Source: Catenulispora pinistramenti
GTDB lineage: Bacteria; Actinomycetota; Actinomycetes; Streptomycetales; Catenulisporaceae
NCBI RefSeq assembly: GCF_018274385.1
Contig: NZ_JAAFYZ010000050.1
Location: 1-55,193 of the forward strand
Length of the DNA: 55,193 nt
Reading direction: 5' to 3'
Position numbers and translations under genes: made by a program. Each line of letters opens with the position of its first letter. Position 1 is the stretch's first letter. Below the pieces are notes generated by a model. It worked only from the letters and a program-made list of their open reading frames with translations. It searched no databases and was not told the DNA's origin. Below, in pieces: positions 24,905 to 32,620 of this stretch.

Positions 24905-25486
24905 GTGGATCTCCCGTATCGCGGCAGCCGAAAGCGGCTTCACTCGAAGCAGCAAGATTCTTTCCACGCCGGTGGTGGAAGTCAACGCGCGCGCCCCGAT
25001 TCGGGACAGGGCACTCAACCTCTGTCTCCCGCCTCGACGGACCAGCGGTGAGTACGGATACTGCGAAAACCCGCCAGAGCCGACAAGCCACCGGTGGCCT
25101 GCCTGAAAACGAGGCCGACCCGCCGGCCTTGGTGCTGCCCAAGACCGAGTTCGGCGGCACCCGCATCGTCGACCTGCTGATCGGAGATCCGCTACCGCGT
25201 ATCTGTTGACCCCGTCGCCGCTGGCGCATGGTGCGCGCGGCGACTGCGTGGGTGATCCACAGCTCTTTGGTCGGCTCGCCTGTCGGTGCCGATCCGGTAG
25301 AGCCACGTACGGAACGATGAAGGTCCCTGTGGACTGGCTGCTCCCTAGTGCCGTGGCAGGCAGCGTTTGCCCTGCTGCTTGTGGCTGCGATGGCCGGTGC
25401 GGCCTCGGGGGCGTGGGGCGCGGGAAGTCTTGACTGGGGTGGTTCGGGGTTCGGATCTTTTTGCGGGGGTTAGGGTTTGTAGGCCG
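24905..25486. other. Gap upstream of the cell-wall protein
   Basis: No intact gene is seen. A plus-strand frame ending at 25209 finishes with PALVLPKTEFGGTRIVDLLI and GDPLPRIC, which looks like the end of a lost gene that I cannot name. The promoter of the cell-wall-binding protein should lie near 24930-25000. Confidence 0.35.
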
Positions 25487-26839
25487 GGTTGCGGTTTGGG
25501 TGTAGGTTTTAGAAGCTTTTTACGGCCTTCGGTCATGGTTGTGCCGGTTCGGGGTTCGGGGTGGCAAGTACGTATATCGGCTGCCAGTTCGCGCGTTCAC
25601 AACCCCGCCGCACCTCAGGCCTCTTCAACTCCGGCAAGTGAGAGCAAGGGCAAGATCAACAGCCGCAAGCAAGGTCAAGGTCAAGGGCTGTGGTGAAGGG
25701 CCGGGCCTCCGGCGGGCCTCGGCAACCTCAGGGAAACTTGCGCGGTTCCCTAGGGTGGCTGGGTGAGTCTCAGCGGCGGCGGTTTGTGGGGTGGTGCGGT
25801 CCGTTCCCCTCGGTCGCGTCGTCAGCCCGGGGGGTACAGCACCGGTGTCCGGGGGTAAAGTCCGCGCGCGGCGGTTGGGTGCCCGAGCTGCGGTTTTGTT
25901 CAGCGCGAACTTGACCCCCGGCCACCGGCACTGTAGGCGAAGCCCTGCCGACGCGACCGAGGGGAACGAACCGAAAACCGACCGGAAGAATGGCAAAGCC
26001 CGGTGGTTCGGTACCGGCGACTCGGCGGATTCGGCCGCCGGTCGGGGTGCTGGCAGCGCGACAGTCGCAGGGTGCTCATTCTGGGCTGGCGGGTGCGGAC
26101 CGGCCCGACTGTCGAGATGGACACCGGCCGACAGCGGATTGACCTCGCAGCCAAGGCCGATGCTGCGGACATTGAGGTCTACCAGGGATATCAGCAGCTG
26201 GTGGTTGGCTGTTGTGGCACATGCCCCATATCGCGCTGCACTGCACCCGGGCGTGTTCTCGACCAACTGACCACCGACCCGCCACCAAGGCCTCACCGGC
26301 AGCCGCATCGCTAACATGCGTCTTCGTTCCTTGCGATTGCTATTCTTCCGGCTGGTTTTCGGTTCGTTCCCCTCGGTCGCGTCGGCAGGGCTTCGCCTAC
26401 AGTGCCGGTGGCCGGGGGTCAAGTTCGCGCTGAACAAAACCGCAGCTCACACGCATGACCGCAAGCGCGCGGACTTTACCCCCGGACACCGGTGCTGTAC
26501 CCCCCGGGCTGACGACGCGACCGAGGGGAACGGACCGCACCACCTCAGGAACCGCCGCCGCTGAGACTGACCCAGCCACCCGAGGGAACCGCGCTAGTTT
26601 CCCTGAGGTTGCCGAGGCCCGCCGGAGGCCCGGCCCTTCACCATCGCCTTTGACTTTGATCTTGCTCTGGCCCTTTGCCCTTGCTCCGACTTGCTGGAGT
26701 TGAAGAGGCCTGAGGTGGGGCGGGGTTGTGAACGCGGAAACTGTCAGCCGAGTTGCATACCCGCCGCCACGAACCCCGAACCGGTACAACTATGACCGAA
26801 GGCCGTAAAAAGCTTCTAACCTACACCCCAACCGCAACC
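25487..26839. repeat. 1.35-kb inverted repeat with nested 67-bp elements
   Basis: The left arm (25487-25996) and right arm (26337-26839) are near-identical in inverted orientation over about 500 bp, with long exactly matching blocks, around a 340-bp spacer. Each arm holds two oppositely oriented copies of a ~67-bp element beginning CGTTCCCCTCGGTCGCGTCG: 25801-25868 (+), 25903-25968 (-), 26365-26430 (+), 26466-26533 (-). The two copies within an arm agree at roughly 80% and share their first 20 bases. Both outer ends carry an outward-facing ATGACCGAAGGCCGTAAAAA segment. Frames across the region give symmetric, Arg/Pro-rich translations and I regard it as non-coding. It may be a composite of non-autonomous mobile elements or a large fold-back element. 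Confidence 0.85.
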
Positions 26840-26885
26840 AGGCTCACAACACCAGCCACCAACAGATCCCGCCCGGCGACCAGCG

Positions 26886-26921
26886 CGTCACGAACTCCGT
26901 CACGAACTTCGTCACGAACAA
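26886..26921. repeat. 12-bp tandem repeat x3
   Basis: CGTCACGAACTC, CGTCACGAACTT and CGTCACGAACAA follow each other directly, between the large inverted repeat and the truncated ABC gene. It is possibly a scar of the insertion or deletion that removed that gene. Confidence 0.75.
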
Positions 26922-26950
26922 CCGGGCAAAGCATGCCCGACACGGCAGTT

Positions 26951-27025
26951 GTCCACGGCGCGGGCGTCCCCGAAGCGTTTGGTCAGTCCGGCGGTGTGAA
27001 CGGCCGGGTCGGATGGTGGATTCAT
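26951..27025 (-). pseudogene. 5' stub of an ABC-transporter ATPase gene
   Basis: From the ATG on 27023-27025 the frame reads MNPPSDPAVHTAGLTKRFGD then ARAVD, the A-loop region at the start of drug-export ABC ATPases. The Walker A motif and everything after are missing, and the frame ends at unrelated sequence. The stub is divergent from a TetR gene, the usual layout for a TetR-controlled efflux pump, so the target operon seems to have been deleted. Confidence 0.65.
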
Positions 27026-27073
27026 GAACGACGATCCCCTCGCGAGGTGCGGCGGCGGCCCGCGGCCGAGCTG

Positions 27074-27135
27074 TAAAGGTGACAGCGCTGTCACGTTAAA
27101 CCCGTGGAGTAAACTAAGCAACCGTGTCACCTTTA
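27074..27135. promoter_or_regulatory. TetR operator cluster overlapping the tetR start
   Basis: A perfect 16-bp palindrome GTGACAGCGCTGTCAC lies at 27079-27094. In addition TAAAGGTGACA (27074-27084) is exactly complementary to TGTCACCTTTA (27125-27135), which includes the GTG start codon of the TetR gene. This suggests two cooperating sites and autoregulation. Confidence 0.65.
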
Positions 27136-27738
27136 GCCCCCGGGCCTGGACCCCGGCGACGCCGCGCCGACGCTGTCCACAACACCCAGGCGATCCTCGA
27201 CGCGGCCAGTGCCGTGCTCAGTGAGCGGCCGGACGCGAGCCTGGCCGTGGTCGCCGAGGTCGCGGGGATCAGCCGCAAGACGTTGTACGCGCACTTCCCC
27301 TCTCGCGAACTGCTCATCAATGCCCTGATCGAGCGGGCCGCGGCACGCGTGGTGGCGGCTTTGGACGCGGCGGATTTGGAAAGCGGCCCCGCGGACGCGG
27401 CGTTGGTGCGGCTGATGGAGGCCGGCTGGGCGGGCATGGACGCCGATCCGTTCCTGCTGCACCTGGCCACGCCGCCGGTGAGCCCCGAGCAGGACCGCGA
27501 GCGGCATGCCCCGATCCTGGAACGCCTGCGAGCGGTGATCGAACGGGGGAGGCGCGAGGGGGACGTCGCCCCGGACCTGCCGATCGGCTGGGTCCTGACC
27601 GCGGTGCTGGCCCTCGGGCATGCCGCCGGAGAGGAAGTGCGTGCCGGCCGCATGACCTCGACGGAGGCGATCGAGACGTTGCGCCTCAGCATCCCGCGCC
27701 TGGTCCGCCCGATGCCACCGGGGCGGCGCGACCGGTGA
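27124..27738 (+). CDS. TetR/AcrR-family regulator
   Basis: This 204-residue repressor has an N-terminal helix-turn-helix: NTQAILDAASAVLSERPDAS, VVAEVAGISRKTLYAHFPSR and LLINALIERAAARV. The C-terminal ligand domain follows a common AcrR pattern ending with the dimer helices (LPIGWVLTAVLALGHAAGEE). The start is a GTG lying inside the operator repeat, so repression would block both transcription and ribosome access. The divergent gene is only a stub of an ABC ATPase, so this regulator may be an orphan controlling mainly itself. Ligand is unknown. Confidence 0.88.
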   Translation: MSPLAPGPGPRRRRADAVHNTQAILDAASAVLSERPDASLAVVAEVAGISRKTLYAHFPSRELLINALIERAAARVVAALDAADLESGPADAALVRLMEAGWAGMDADPFLLHLATPPVSPEQDRERHAPILERLRAVIERGRREGDVAPDLPIGWVLTAVLALGHAAGEEVRAGRMTSTEAIETLRLSIPRLVRPMPPGRRDR

Positions 27739-27784
27739 TGAGGGTGTGTCGAACTGGTCTTGCCTGACTCCCGATCGTTCCGGC

Positions 27785-28210
27785 TTACTTTGCCTTCAAG
27801 TGCGTGGTCAGGCGTGACAGAAGCGGCAGTGCCGCCTCTAGGGTCTGGCGCTCATCGGAGCTGAGGGCGTCGCTGATCGCGGCGCCTAGCGAGGCTGCTC
27901 GCCGTAGGCGCTCCTCGGCCAAGCGGTCTCTTCCCGCCGGGGTGAGGTGGAGTAGCAGCTTGCGTCCGTCGCTGGGGTGGGCTTCGGCGTGCACCAGGTC
28001 CTGAGCCAGGAGTTCTTTGACCGCCTTGGCGGTTGACTGGTGGCTGACTCCTCGCTGTTGCGCGACGTCGGCGGTGGTCAGCGGGCCGTCGCGGTCCAGG
28101 TAGCCCAGGACGGCGGCCTCGCCGGGGGGCATCGTGTCGGCGGTGCGGACAGTTCGTACAAGCTCTCCGATCGCCAGGCGGAGGTCTTCGGCCAGCTGAT
28201 AGTCGTCCAT
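27785..28210 (-). CDS. MarR-family regulator
   Basis: This 141-residue winged-helix protein has EAAVLGYLDRDGPLTTADVA, the recognition segment QQRGVSHQSTAKAVKELLAQ, and the wing HAEAHPSDGRKLLLHLTPAG. The start is the ATG at 28208-28210. It is divergent from a metallo-hydrolase gene 115 bp away with two copies of CTGTACA in between, so it probably represses that gene and itself. It lacks Cys residues, which argues against direct thiol-based oxidant sensing. Confidence 0.88.
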   Translation of the reverse strand: MDDYQLAEDLRLAIGELVRTVRTADTMPPGEAAVLGYLDRDGPLTTADVAQQRGVSHQSTAKAVKELLAQDLVHAEAHPSDGRKLLLHLTPAGRDRLAEERLRRAASLGAAISDALSSDERQTLEAALPLLSRLTTHLKAK

Positions 28211-28241
28211 CGGGCCAGCCTACGGGTAGTTGCCAGCCAGG

Positions 28242-28288
28242 CTGTACAACTTGGGTGCACATTTATACAATTAGACTGTACAGTTTGG
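28242..28288. promoter_or_regulatory. Paired MarR operator half-sites
   Basis: CTGTACAACTTGG (28242-28254) and CTGTACAGTTTGG (28276-28288) are 13-bp direct repeats with starts 34 bp apart. The second contains the perfect palindrome ACTGTACAGT (28275-28284). They lie between the MarR and metallo-hydrolase starts. Confidence 0.6.
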
Positions 28289-28325
28289 TTGTAGAAAATG
28301 CGTCAGTACGGAGAGGACCCACACT

Positions 28326-28970
28326 GTGAAGCTGACCAAGCACACTCATGCCTGCGTGACCGTTGAGAAGAACGGCACCCGCCTGGTCATCGACCCCGGC
28401 ACGTTCACCCCGGACGCGGCGGACGCCCTCGCCCAGGCCCACGCTGTCCTGATCACCCATGAGCACTTCGACCACTTCGATGAAAGGGCCGTCGCGGCCG
28501 CTCTCCAAGCTCAGCCCGACTTGCGGGTCTTCGGCACCGCCTCGGTCGCGGCCACCCTCGGCAGCCACGGCGGTCGCGTCCAAGCCGTCGCCGCGGGGGA
28601 CACCTTCACCGTCGGCGCCATCACCGCGGCCGTCCACGGCGACCGCCACGCGCTGATCCACCCCGACATCCCGTGCCCCGACAACGTCGGCTACCTCCTC
28701 GAAGGCGGAGCGTTGTACCACCCTGGCGACGCCTACTTCGTGCCCGACGCCCCCGTGCGCACTCTCCTGCTGCCGACCAGCGGCCCATGGACCAAGCTCG
28801 GCGAAGCCGCCGACTACGTCCGCGCGGTCAAGCCCGAACGCGTCATCCAGATCCACGAGCTCATGCTCAGCGACCTCGGCCGGCACTCCACCGCCAACCT
28901 CCTCGGCGAGAAGGGCTTGACCGGGATCCCGATCGAGCTCGTCGAGCCCGGTATCGACGTCCAGCTGTAA
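28326..28970 (+). CDS. MBL-fold metallo-hydrolase (UPF0173-like)
   Basis: This 214-residue protein has the metallo-beta-lactamase metal motif VLITHEHFDHFDERAV (HxHxDH), a third His in VHGDRHALIHPD, and the metal-bridging Asp in LYHPGDAYFVPD. Size and order match the small UPF0173/YtkL-like subgroup (beta-lactamase_3). It probably binds two zinc ions and hydrolyses a phosphodiester, lactone or thioester. The start is a GTG at 28326 with GGAGAGG about 11 nt upstream. The divergent MarR gene is its likely regulator. Substrate is unknown; it ends just before the prodiginine cluster and is convergent with it, so it is unlikely to be part of it. Confidence 0.85.
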   Translation: MKLTKHTHACVTVEKNGTRLVIDPGTFTPDAADALAQAHAVLITHEHFDHFDERAVAAALQAQPDLRVFGTASVAATLGSHGGRVQAVAAGDTFTVGAITAAVHGDRHALIHPDIPCPDNVGYLLEGGALYHPGDAYFVPDAPVRTLLLPTSGPWTKLGEAADYVRAVKPERVIQIHELMLSDLGRHSTANLLGEKGLTGIPIELVEPGIDVQL

Positions 28971-29068
28971 CCGCCCGACATCGGCGATCACATCGATGGC
29001 GACAGCGGCGATGGCGGCAGCGGCGACGGCGGTGTTCACATCGGCCACGCTGGCGCGCCGAGCGCGGG

Positions 29069-30331
29069 TCAGAGAGTGAAGGCTGAAGCGCGACGTCGCA
29101 GCGTCGCAGCCGCGGTGGCGGCCGGATAGCCGAGGCGGGCCACGAAGAATGTCCTGCCAGGTAGGCCGAAGCGCTGTTGGAGCTCGATACAGAGGTCTTC
29201 ATGTTGCGTCAGGATGCTGAGCGGATGGAGGGCCAGGCCTGCTCGGGTGGCGGTGAGCCAGTAGTCGGCGAGCCACATCCCGGCGCTGAGGAGGTCGGAG
29301 GCGGTCGGAACGTCCATCGGCAGGCCGGCGGCCGTGATCACGGGGGTGGTCCGTACGGTCCGCGCGAGCTGACTGCCCAGGTAGCGGTCGAAGCCCAGTC
29401 GGCACAGGCGCGGGAGCACGGCGGGATTCAGCGCGACGCGCGCCAGCAGTCGGCGGGGCGGAGACACGGCGCCGAAGATCTGGCTGGGGGTGAAGCCGTC
29501 TGGGCGTGCTGCGGCGTCCTTGGCGGTCCAGCGGAAGTACGAGTGGGTCTCGCGCCAGGCTGCGTCGTCACTGAAGTCCCTGCCCGCGTGGTCGGCGATG
29601 AGGGTCGCGAAGCGCCGCAGCTCCACCGGCGATCGCAGGTGCCGGACCGTCACCCCCGGTCGGGCGCTCGTGTCCCGGGCTGTGGGGGACAGGTTGGCCA
29701 GTTCGTGCAGGGCCTCCGGTGCGACGGCCAGGTCACGGTAGGGGGCGCGGTTGGTGCGCCTGGCGGCTGCCGTGGCGCGGAGCTCGGCGAGATCGGTGGA
29801 CGGCGGGACACCGGTCCGGTTCAGGACGGCCAGGCTGAGCAGGTGCCAGTTGCGCGGCCAGCCGGCGTCGGCCGCGGCTCGGTGCGCGGCTTCAGGACCG
29901 AGGTGGTGGACCGCTGTCGGCAGCCAGCCCTGGGCGGCCAGTGCACGCAGCAGGAGATGCCAGTAGCTACCGCAGCTGAGGTGCATTTCGGCGGAGTGTG
30001 CGGGGAGCGCGCTGAGGCTGCGGTCGGTGTCCTGGGCGAGGGCGAGGTAGATGCTGTCTGTGCCGGTGCTCCTGTCTGTGCCCCCGGCGCTGTCCTTGCC
30101 CGCGCTGGTGTCGTCGCGGCCGCGGAGTAGTTCGTACGCCAAGGCCTTCGCCCTGTCGCTCTTCAGCCAGGCGTGGCCCCAGGGCTGACAGTTGTGCGAC
30201 GAGGGGCTGAGGTTCGCGATGGCCGCGGCCTCGTCAAGGGCTTGCTGGAAGGAGGGTTCTGCCGACAGGAGGAAGCCGTCGGGGCGGAGGGGGACAGGGA
30301 CGCGTGGTGGTTGTGGCCCGGTGCGGTTCAC
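29069..30331 (-). CDS. redV: Nitroreductase-family flavoprotein, RedV-like
   Basis: This 420-residue protein belongs to the large nitroreductase/Acg-like flavoproteins: AAAIANLSPSSHNCQPWGHA near the N-terminus (flavin-binding Ser/His/Asn-Gln), RRTNRAPYRDLAV, and LSAGMWLADYWLTATRAGLA near the C-terminus. It is the last gene of the leftward operon, 12 bp after the PPTase gene, the same order as redV-redU in S. coelicolor. RedV corresponds to PigM of Serratia, proposed to oxidise 4-hydroxy-bipyrrole-methanol to the aldehyde in MBC formation. That role is transferred from the pathway, not shown by this sequence. The segment around residues 70-90 (DDTSAGKDSAGGTDRSTG) is a low-complexity insertion. 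Confidence 0.7.
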   Translation of the reverse strand: MNRTGPQPPRVPVPLRPDGFLLSAEPSFQQALDEAAAIANLSPSSHNCQPWGHAWLKSDRAKALAYELLRGRDDTSAGKDSAGGTDRSTGTDSIYLALAQDTDRSLSALPAHSAEMHLSCGSYWHLLLRALAAQGWLPTAVHHLGPEAAHRAAADAGWPRNWHLLSLAVLNRTGVPPSTDLAELRATAAARRTNRAPYRDLAVAPEALHELANLSPTARDTSARPGVTVRHLRSPVELRRFATLIADHAGRDFSDDAAWRETHSYFRWTAKDAAARPDGFTPSQIFGAVSPPRRLLARVALNPAVLPRLCRLGFDRYLGSQLARTVRTTPVITAAGLPMDVPTASDLLSAGMWLADYWLTATRAGLALHPLSILTQHEDLCIELQQRFGLPGRTFFVARLGYPAATAAATLRRRASAFTL

Positions 30332-30343
30332 TGTGGGTCTCCC

Positions 30344-31129
30344 TTATCGCCAGACGAGTGCCAGGGAATAGCCGGAGATCTGGTGCGCGATGCCATGCGA
30401 CGGGTAGGCGCTTGAAGCAGTGCGGCTGCGCAGTGTCGGCCCGGGCCGCCAGGAGAAGTGATCGTTGGGGAGCCACTCGGTGAGCACCACCTCGCGGCTG
30501 TCGATGCGCAGGCCGAATCCGAAATGTTTGAGTACTGCCTCCTTGCAGGCCCAGTGCAAGGTGGCCGGGATCGAGCTGAGTCGCCCGCCGGGGTCGCCTG
30601 TAGGTCGGGACTCGTCCAGCACCTGCGTCAGCAGCGGGCTGACGTCTCGGCCGCACTCCAGGTCGATGCCGAGGGTGCCGGAACCACACGCGGCGATTGC
30701 GAAGTCACCCGAGTGGGACAGGCTGATCTCCACAGGCGCATTGACGAACGGCTTGCCCGCGCGCGGCCCGGATTCCACCGCGCGGACCTCGATCGCCGAG
30801 GTCTCGGCGGCCTGGCCGTACTCGCGGTTCAGATGGGTGGTGACGGCGTGCTTGACCGCGAGTCGCCCGGCCAGCCATTCGATTCTGCGGCCCTCCCGGG
30901 TGAAGGCGCCAGCTCGCTCCCGTTCCCGAGGCGTGAGGTGACGGTGGCTCAGTTCGGCTCGGACCGATTCCCCGCGGGCGCGCAGCGATGCGATGGACAC
31001 CACGGCGAGCGTGGGCAGGTCCGGGACGCAGGCCAGGTGCAGCGGGTGGGCCGGGTCCAGGACTAGCTGGTGTCGCAGGTCCGGTCCGTCGTTCAGGCGC
31101 GTCGCACCCTGCGCGACGGCGGCGGTCAC
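30344..31129 (-). CDS. redU: 4'-phosphopantetheinyl transferase (RedU-like)
   Basis: This 261-residue Sfp-type PPTase carries EISLSHSGDFAIAA, the magnesium-binding LGIDLECGRDVS, and LHWACKEAVLKHFGFG (WxxKEA). It should install phosphopantetheine on the carrier domains of RedQ, RedO, RedN and RedL. I chose the GTG at 31127-31129 because it overlaps the stop of the upstream gene (GTGA at 31126-31129), implying coupled translation; the longer upstream frame is unlikely. It lies between the RedV-like and kinase-fold genes, as in the S. coelicolor red cluster. Confidence 0.88.
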   Translation of the reverse strand: MTAAVAQGATRLNDGPDLRHQLVLDPAHPLHLACVPDLPTLAVVSIASLRARGESVRAELSHRHLTPRERERAGAFTREGRRIEWLAGRLAVKHAVTTHLNREYGQAAETSAIEVRAVESGPRAGKPFVNAPVEISLSHSGDFAIAACGSGTLGIDLECGRDVSPLLTQVLDESRPTGDPGGRLSSIPATLHWACKEAVLKHFGFGLRIDSREVVLTEWLPNDHFSWRPGPTLRSRTASSAYPSHGIAHQISGYSLALVWR

Positions 31130-32016
31130 CGTTTGTCCACTGGTGGCAGCAGGAAGGGATAGACCCGGCGGCGTACTCGGCGTTGCCAGAACCGGTCCGC
31201 TTTGCGGAGCCGCTGGATCAGCTCCCACATCCGGGCGTCGCCGCGATAGTAGGCGGCGACTTCGTCAGCGGTAAGGGGCTGTTCGAGTCGGGCGTTGGCC
31301 TGCTCGACGAAGCGGGGGATCAGTTCGTCGAGTCGTTCTTTGATCAGGTTGCCGAGGAAGTCCAGGACCACGCCGCGGAGTGTGTAGAACTTGTCGAAGA
31401 TGGAGCTACCGACTGCCATGCGGACCGGGTTGCGGAGCAGCCAGGGCAGCGAGGTGAAGAAGAGCCGCACGTCCAGAAGCTCGCCTCCTCGCGCGTCTCG
31501 CAGAAGTGGCGTAGTCACATCCAGGTAGTGCAGCCGGCCGTCGAGGTCGATCCAGTTCGAGGCCTGTGCGTCGAGCCCCAGGCTGGGGGTGACCGTCTGC
31601 TCGATGTGGTCGAGGAAGCGCGAGAAGAAGTCATCGGCCCATTGCTCACCTTCGCTGTGCAGGAGGGTGGAGCACAGGCGCTTGGAAGGCAGTGCTTGTT
31701 GGAGGCAGTAGGCGACGACTCGACCGTCGGGCAGCGTCATGTGCCACATGGCCGTCTCGGCGACGTGCAGACCGCGCTCGTGCAGGAGTCGCAGGTAGGT
31801 GTCCAGTGAGGAGCGGAAGCGCTCAAGCCGCTTGCCGTCCGGGAAGACGGGCAGACGTTTGCAGGCGAACGAGCCGTGTTCGGTCTCCCGGCGGAGCACG
31901 AGGGTGACCTCGCCGTAGCCGAGGACGTCGAGAGATCCCTGATCGCCGGCGGCCAGGGCGGCCTGCACATCCGCTTCGAGGGCGGCTAGTTCGCGGGCGG
32001 GTACCACGAGGCTCAT
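31126..32016 (-). CDS. Kinase-fold protein of the prodiginine cluster (RedT position)
   Basis: This 296-residue soluble protein resembles the DUF6206 group and has the layout of an aminoglycoside-phosphotransferase-like kinase: a Gly loop LGYGEVTLVL, a Lys strand GSFACKRLPVF, a hinge-like AYCLQQALPSKRL, a catalytic loop LGLDAQASNWIDLD (D-x4-N), and LHYLDVTTPLL in place of DFG. The C-terminal 120 residues are helical and very basic (WQRRVRRRVYPFLL). Its place between redU and a small gene matches redT of S. coelicolor, whose function is unknown to me. It could phosphorylate a small molecule or be a pseudo-kinase. Translationally coupled to redU. Confidence 0.65.
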   Translation of the reverse strand: MSLVVPARELAALEADVQAALAAGDQGSLDVLGYGEVTLVLRRETEHGSFACKRLPVFPDGKRLERFRSSLDTYLRLLHERGLHVAETAMWHMTLPDGRVVAYCLQQALPSKRLCSTLLHSEGEQWADDFFSRFLDHIEQTVTPSLGLDAQASNWIDLDGRLHYLDVTTPLLRDARGGELLDVRLFFTSLPWLLRNPVRMAVGSSIFDKFYTLRGVVLDFLGNLIKERLDELIPRFVEQANARLEQPLTADEVAAYYRGDARMWELIQRLRKADRFWQRRVRRRVYPFLLPPVDKR

Positions 32017-32028
32017 TCGTGCCTGCCG

Positions 32029-32319
32029 TCAGTTCTCTTCGGTACTGAACCGTGCCCGCAGCGCGCGCGTGAATCGCCAGGCCCGGTACGAGGGGTAGGC
32101 CAGGCCGACGGCGAGGACGGCGGTCTTCCGGCCCGATCGGCGGGCGGGCGAGTCAGCCGCCTGCGCGGCGGATGCGTTCTCCGGGTCGTCGTCGTGCGTG
32201 GCCGGGCGGAGCAGGCCGGTATCGGCCAGCATGGGGATGGCCCGGGGCAGTACGACTGCGGTGGCGGCTCCGGCGCAGGAGGCGGCGAGCAGGCGCCGCA
32301 GGCTGGTCTGGGATGTCAT
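32029..32319 (-). CDS. Small membrane protein of the prodiginine cluster (RedS position)
   Basis: This 96-residue protein begins MTSQTSLRRLLAASCAGAAT with a hydrophobic N-terminal helix. A polar Asp/Ala linker (THDDDPENASAAQAADSPAR) follows, then a second weakly hydrophobic segment (KTAVLAVGLAYPSYRAW) and a basic tail. I chose the ATG at 32317-32319, which has GGAG 7 nt upstream; the longer frame has no such site. It is the first gene of the leftward redS-T-U-V-like operon, 12 bp before the kinase-fold gene. Position matches redS of S. coelicolor, but sequence identity to it cannot be judged here. Function unknown. Confidence 0.55.
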   Translation of the reverse strand: MTSQTSLRRLLAASCAGAATAVVLPRAIPMLADTGLLRPATHDDDPENASAAQAADSPARRSGRKTAVLAVGLAYPSYRAWRFTRALRARFSTEEN

Positions 32320-32620
32320 GGCCTGGCTCCGTTCGTGGGCGGTCGTGTGGTGGACGCGCACGTCGTTGCCGATCGCGTGCCACCGAGACGGGTCCACCGT
32401 CGCACGCGGCTTTGACAGAGCGCTTACCGCTTCCTTTCACCGCCGGACGTTGGTCGGCGCTGTTCGCGGGCGGTCAAGAACTTGAAAGCGTTCGGTCAGC
32501 CTCGGCTGCGACAGTGATTGCCATGGCTGTCGGGCCGACGCGGCTCGTAAGGAACGCATCCCCCTCGTGGCACCAGACCACGACGGTAGGGCTCCGCTGA
32601 TGTCCACTCGGAGGTAACCG
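32320..32620. promoter_or_regulatory. Divergent promoter region of the prodiginine cluster
   Basis: This 301-bp region separates the two divergent operons and must hold both promoters. CGGTCA occurs at 32471-32476 and 32493-32498, exactly 22 bp apart, the double 11-bp spacing seen in SARP binding sites such as those of RedD/ActII-ORF4. No SARP gene is present in the window. GGAGG at 32609-32613 serves redP. Confidence 0.45.

Noticed and set aside
25625..26437. Possible 270-residue protein inside the inverted repeat
   Set aside because: Its two ends are translations of the inverted arms and repeat each other; the composition tracks the DNA repeat and no start signal or domain is seen.
28971..29068. 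Possible small gene or RNA between the metallo-hydrolase and the RedV-like gene
   Set aside because: It is a 98-bp gap between convergent stops with a GGCGAC/GGCAGC triplet-like composition and no start signal or stable symmetric hairpin.
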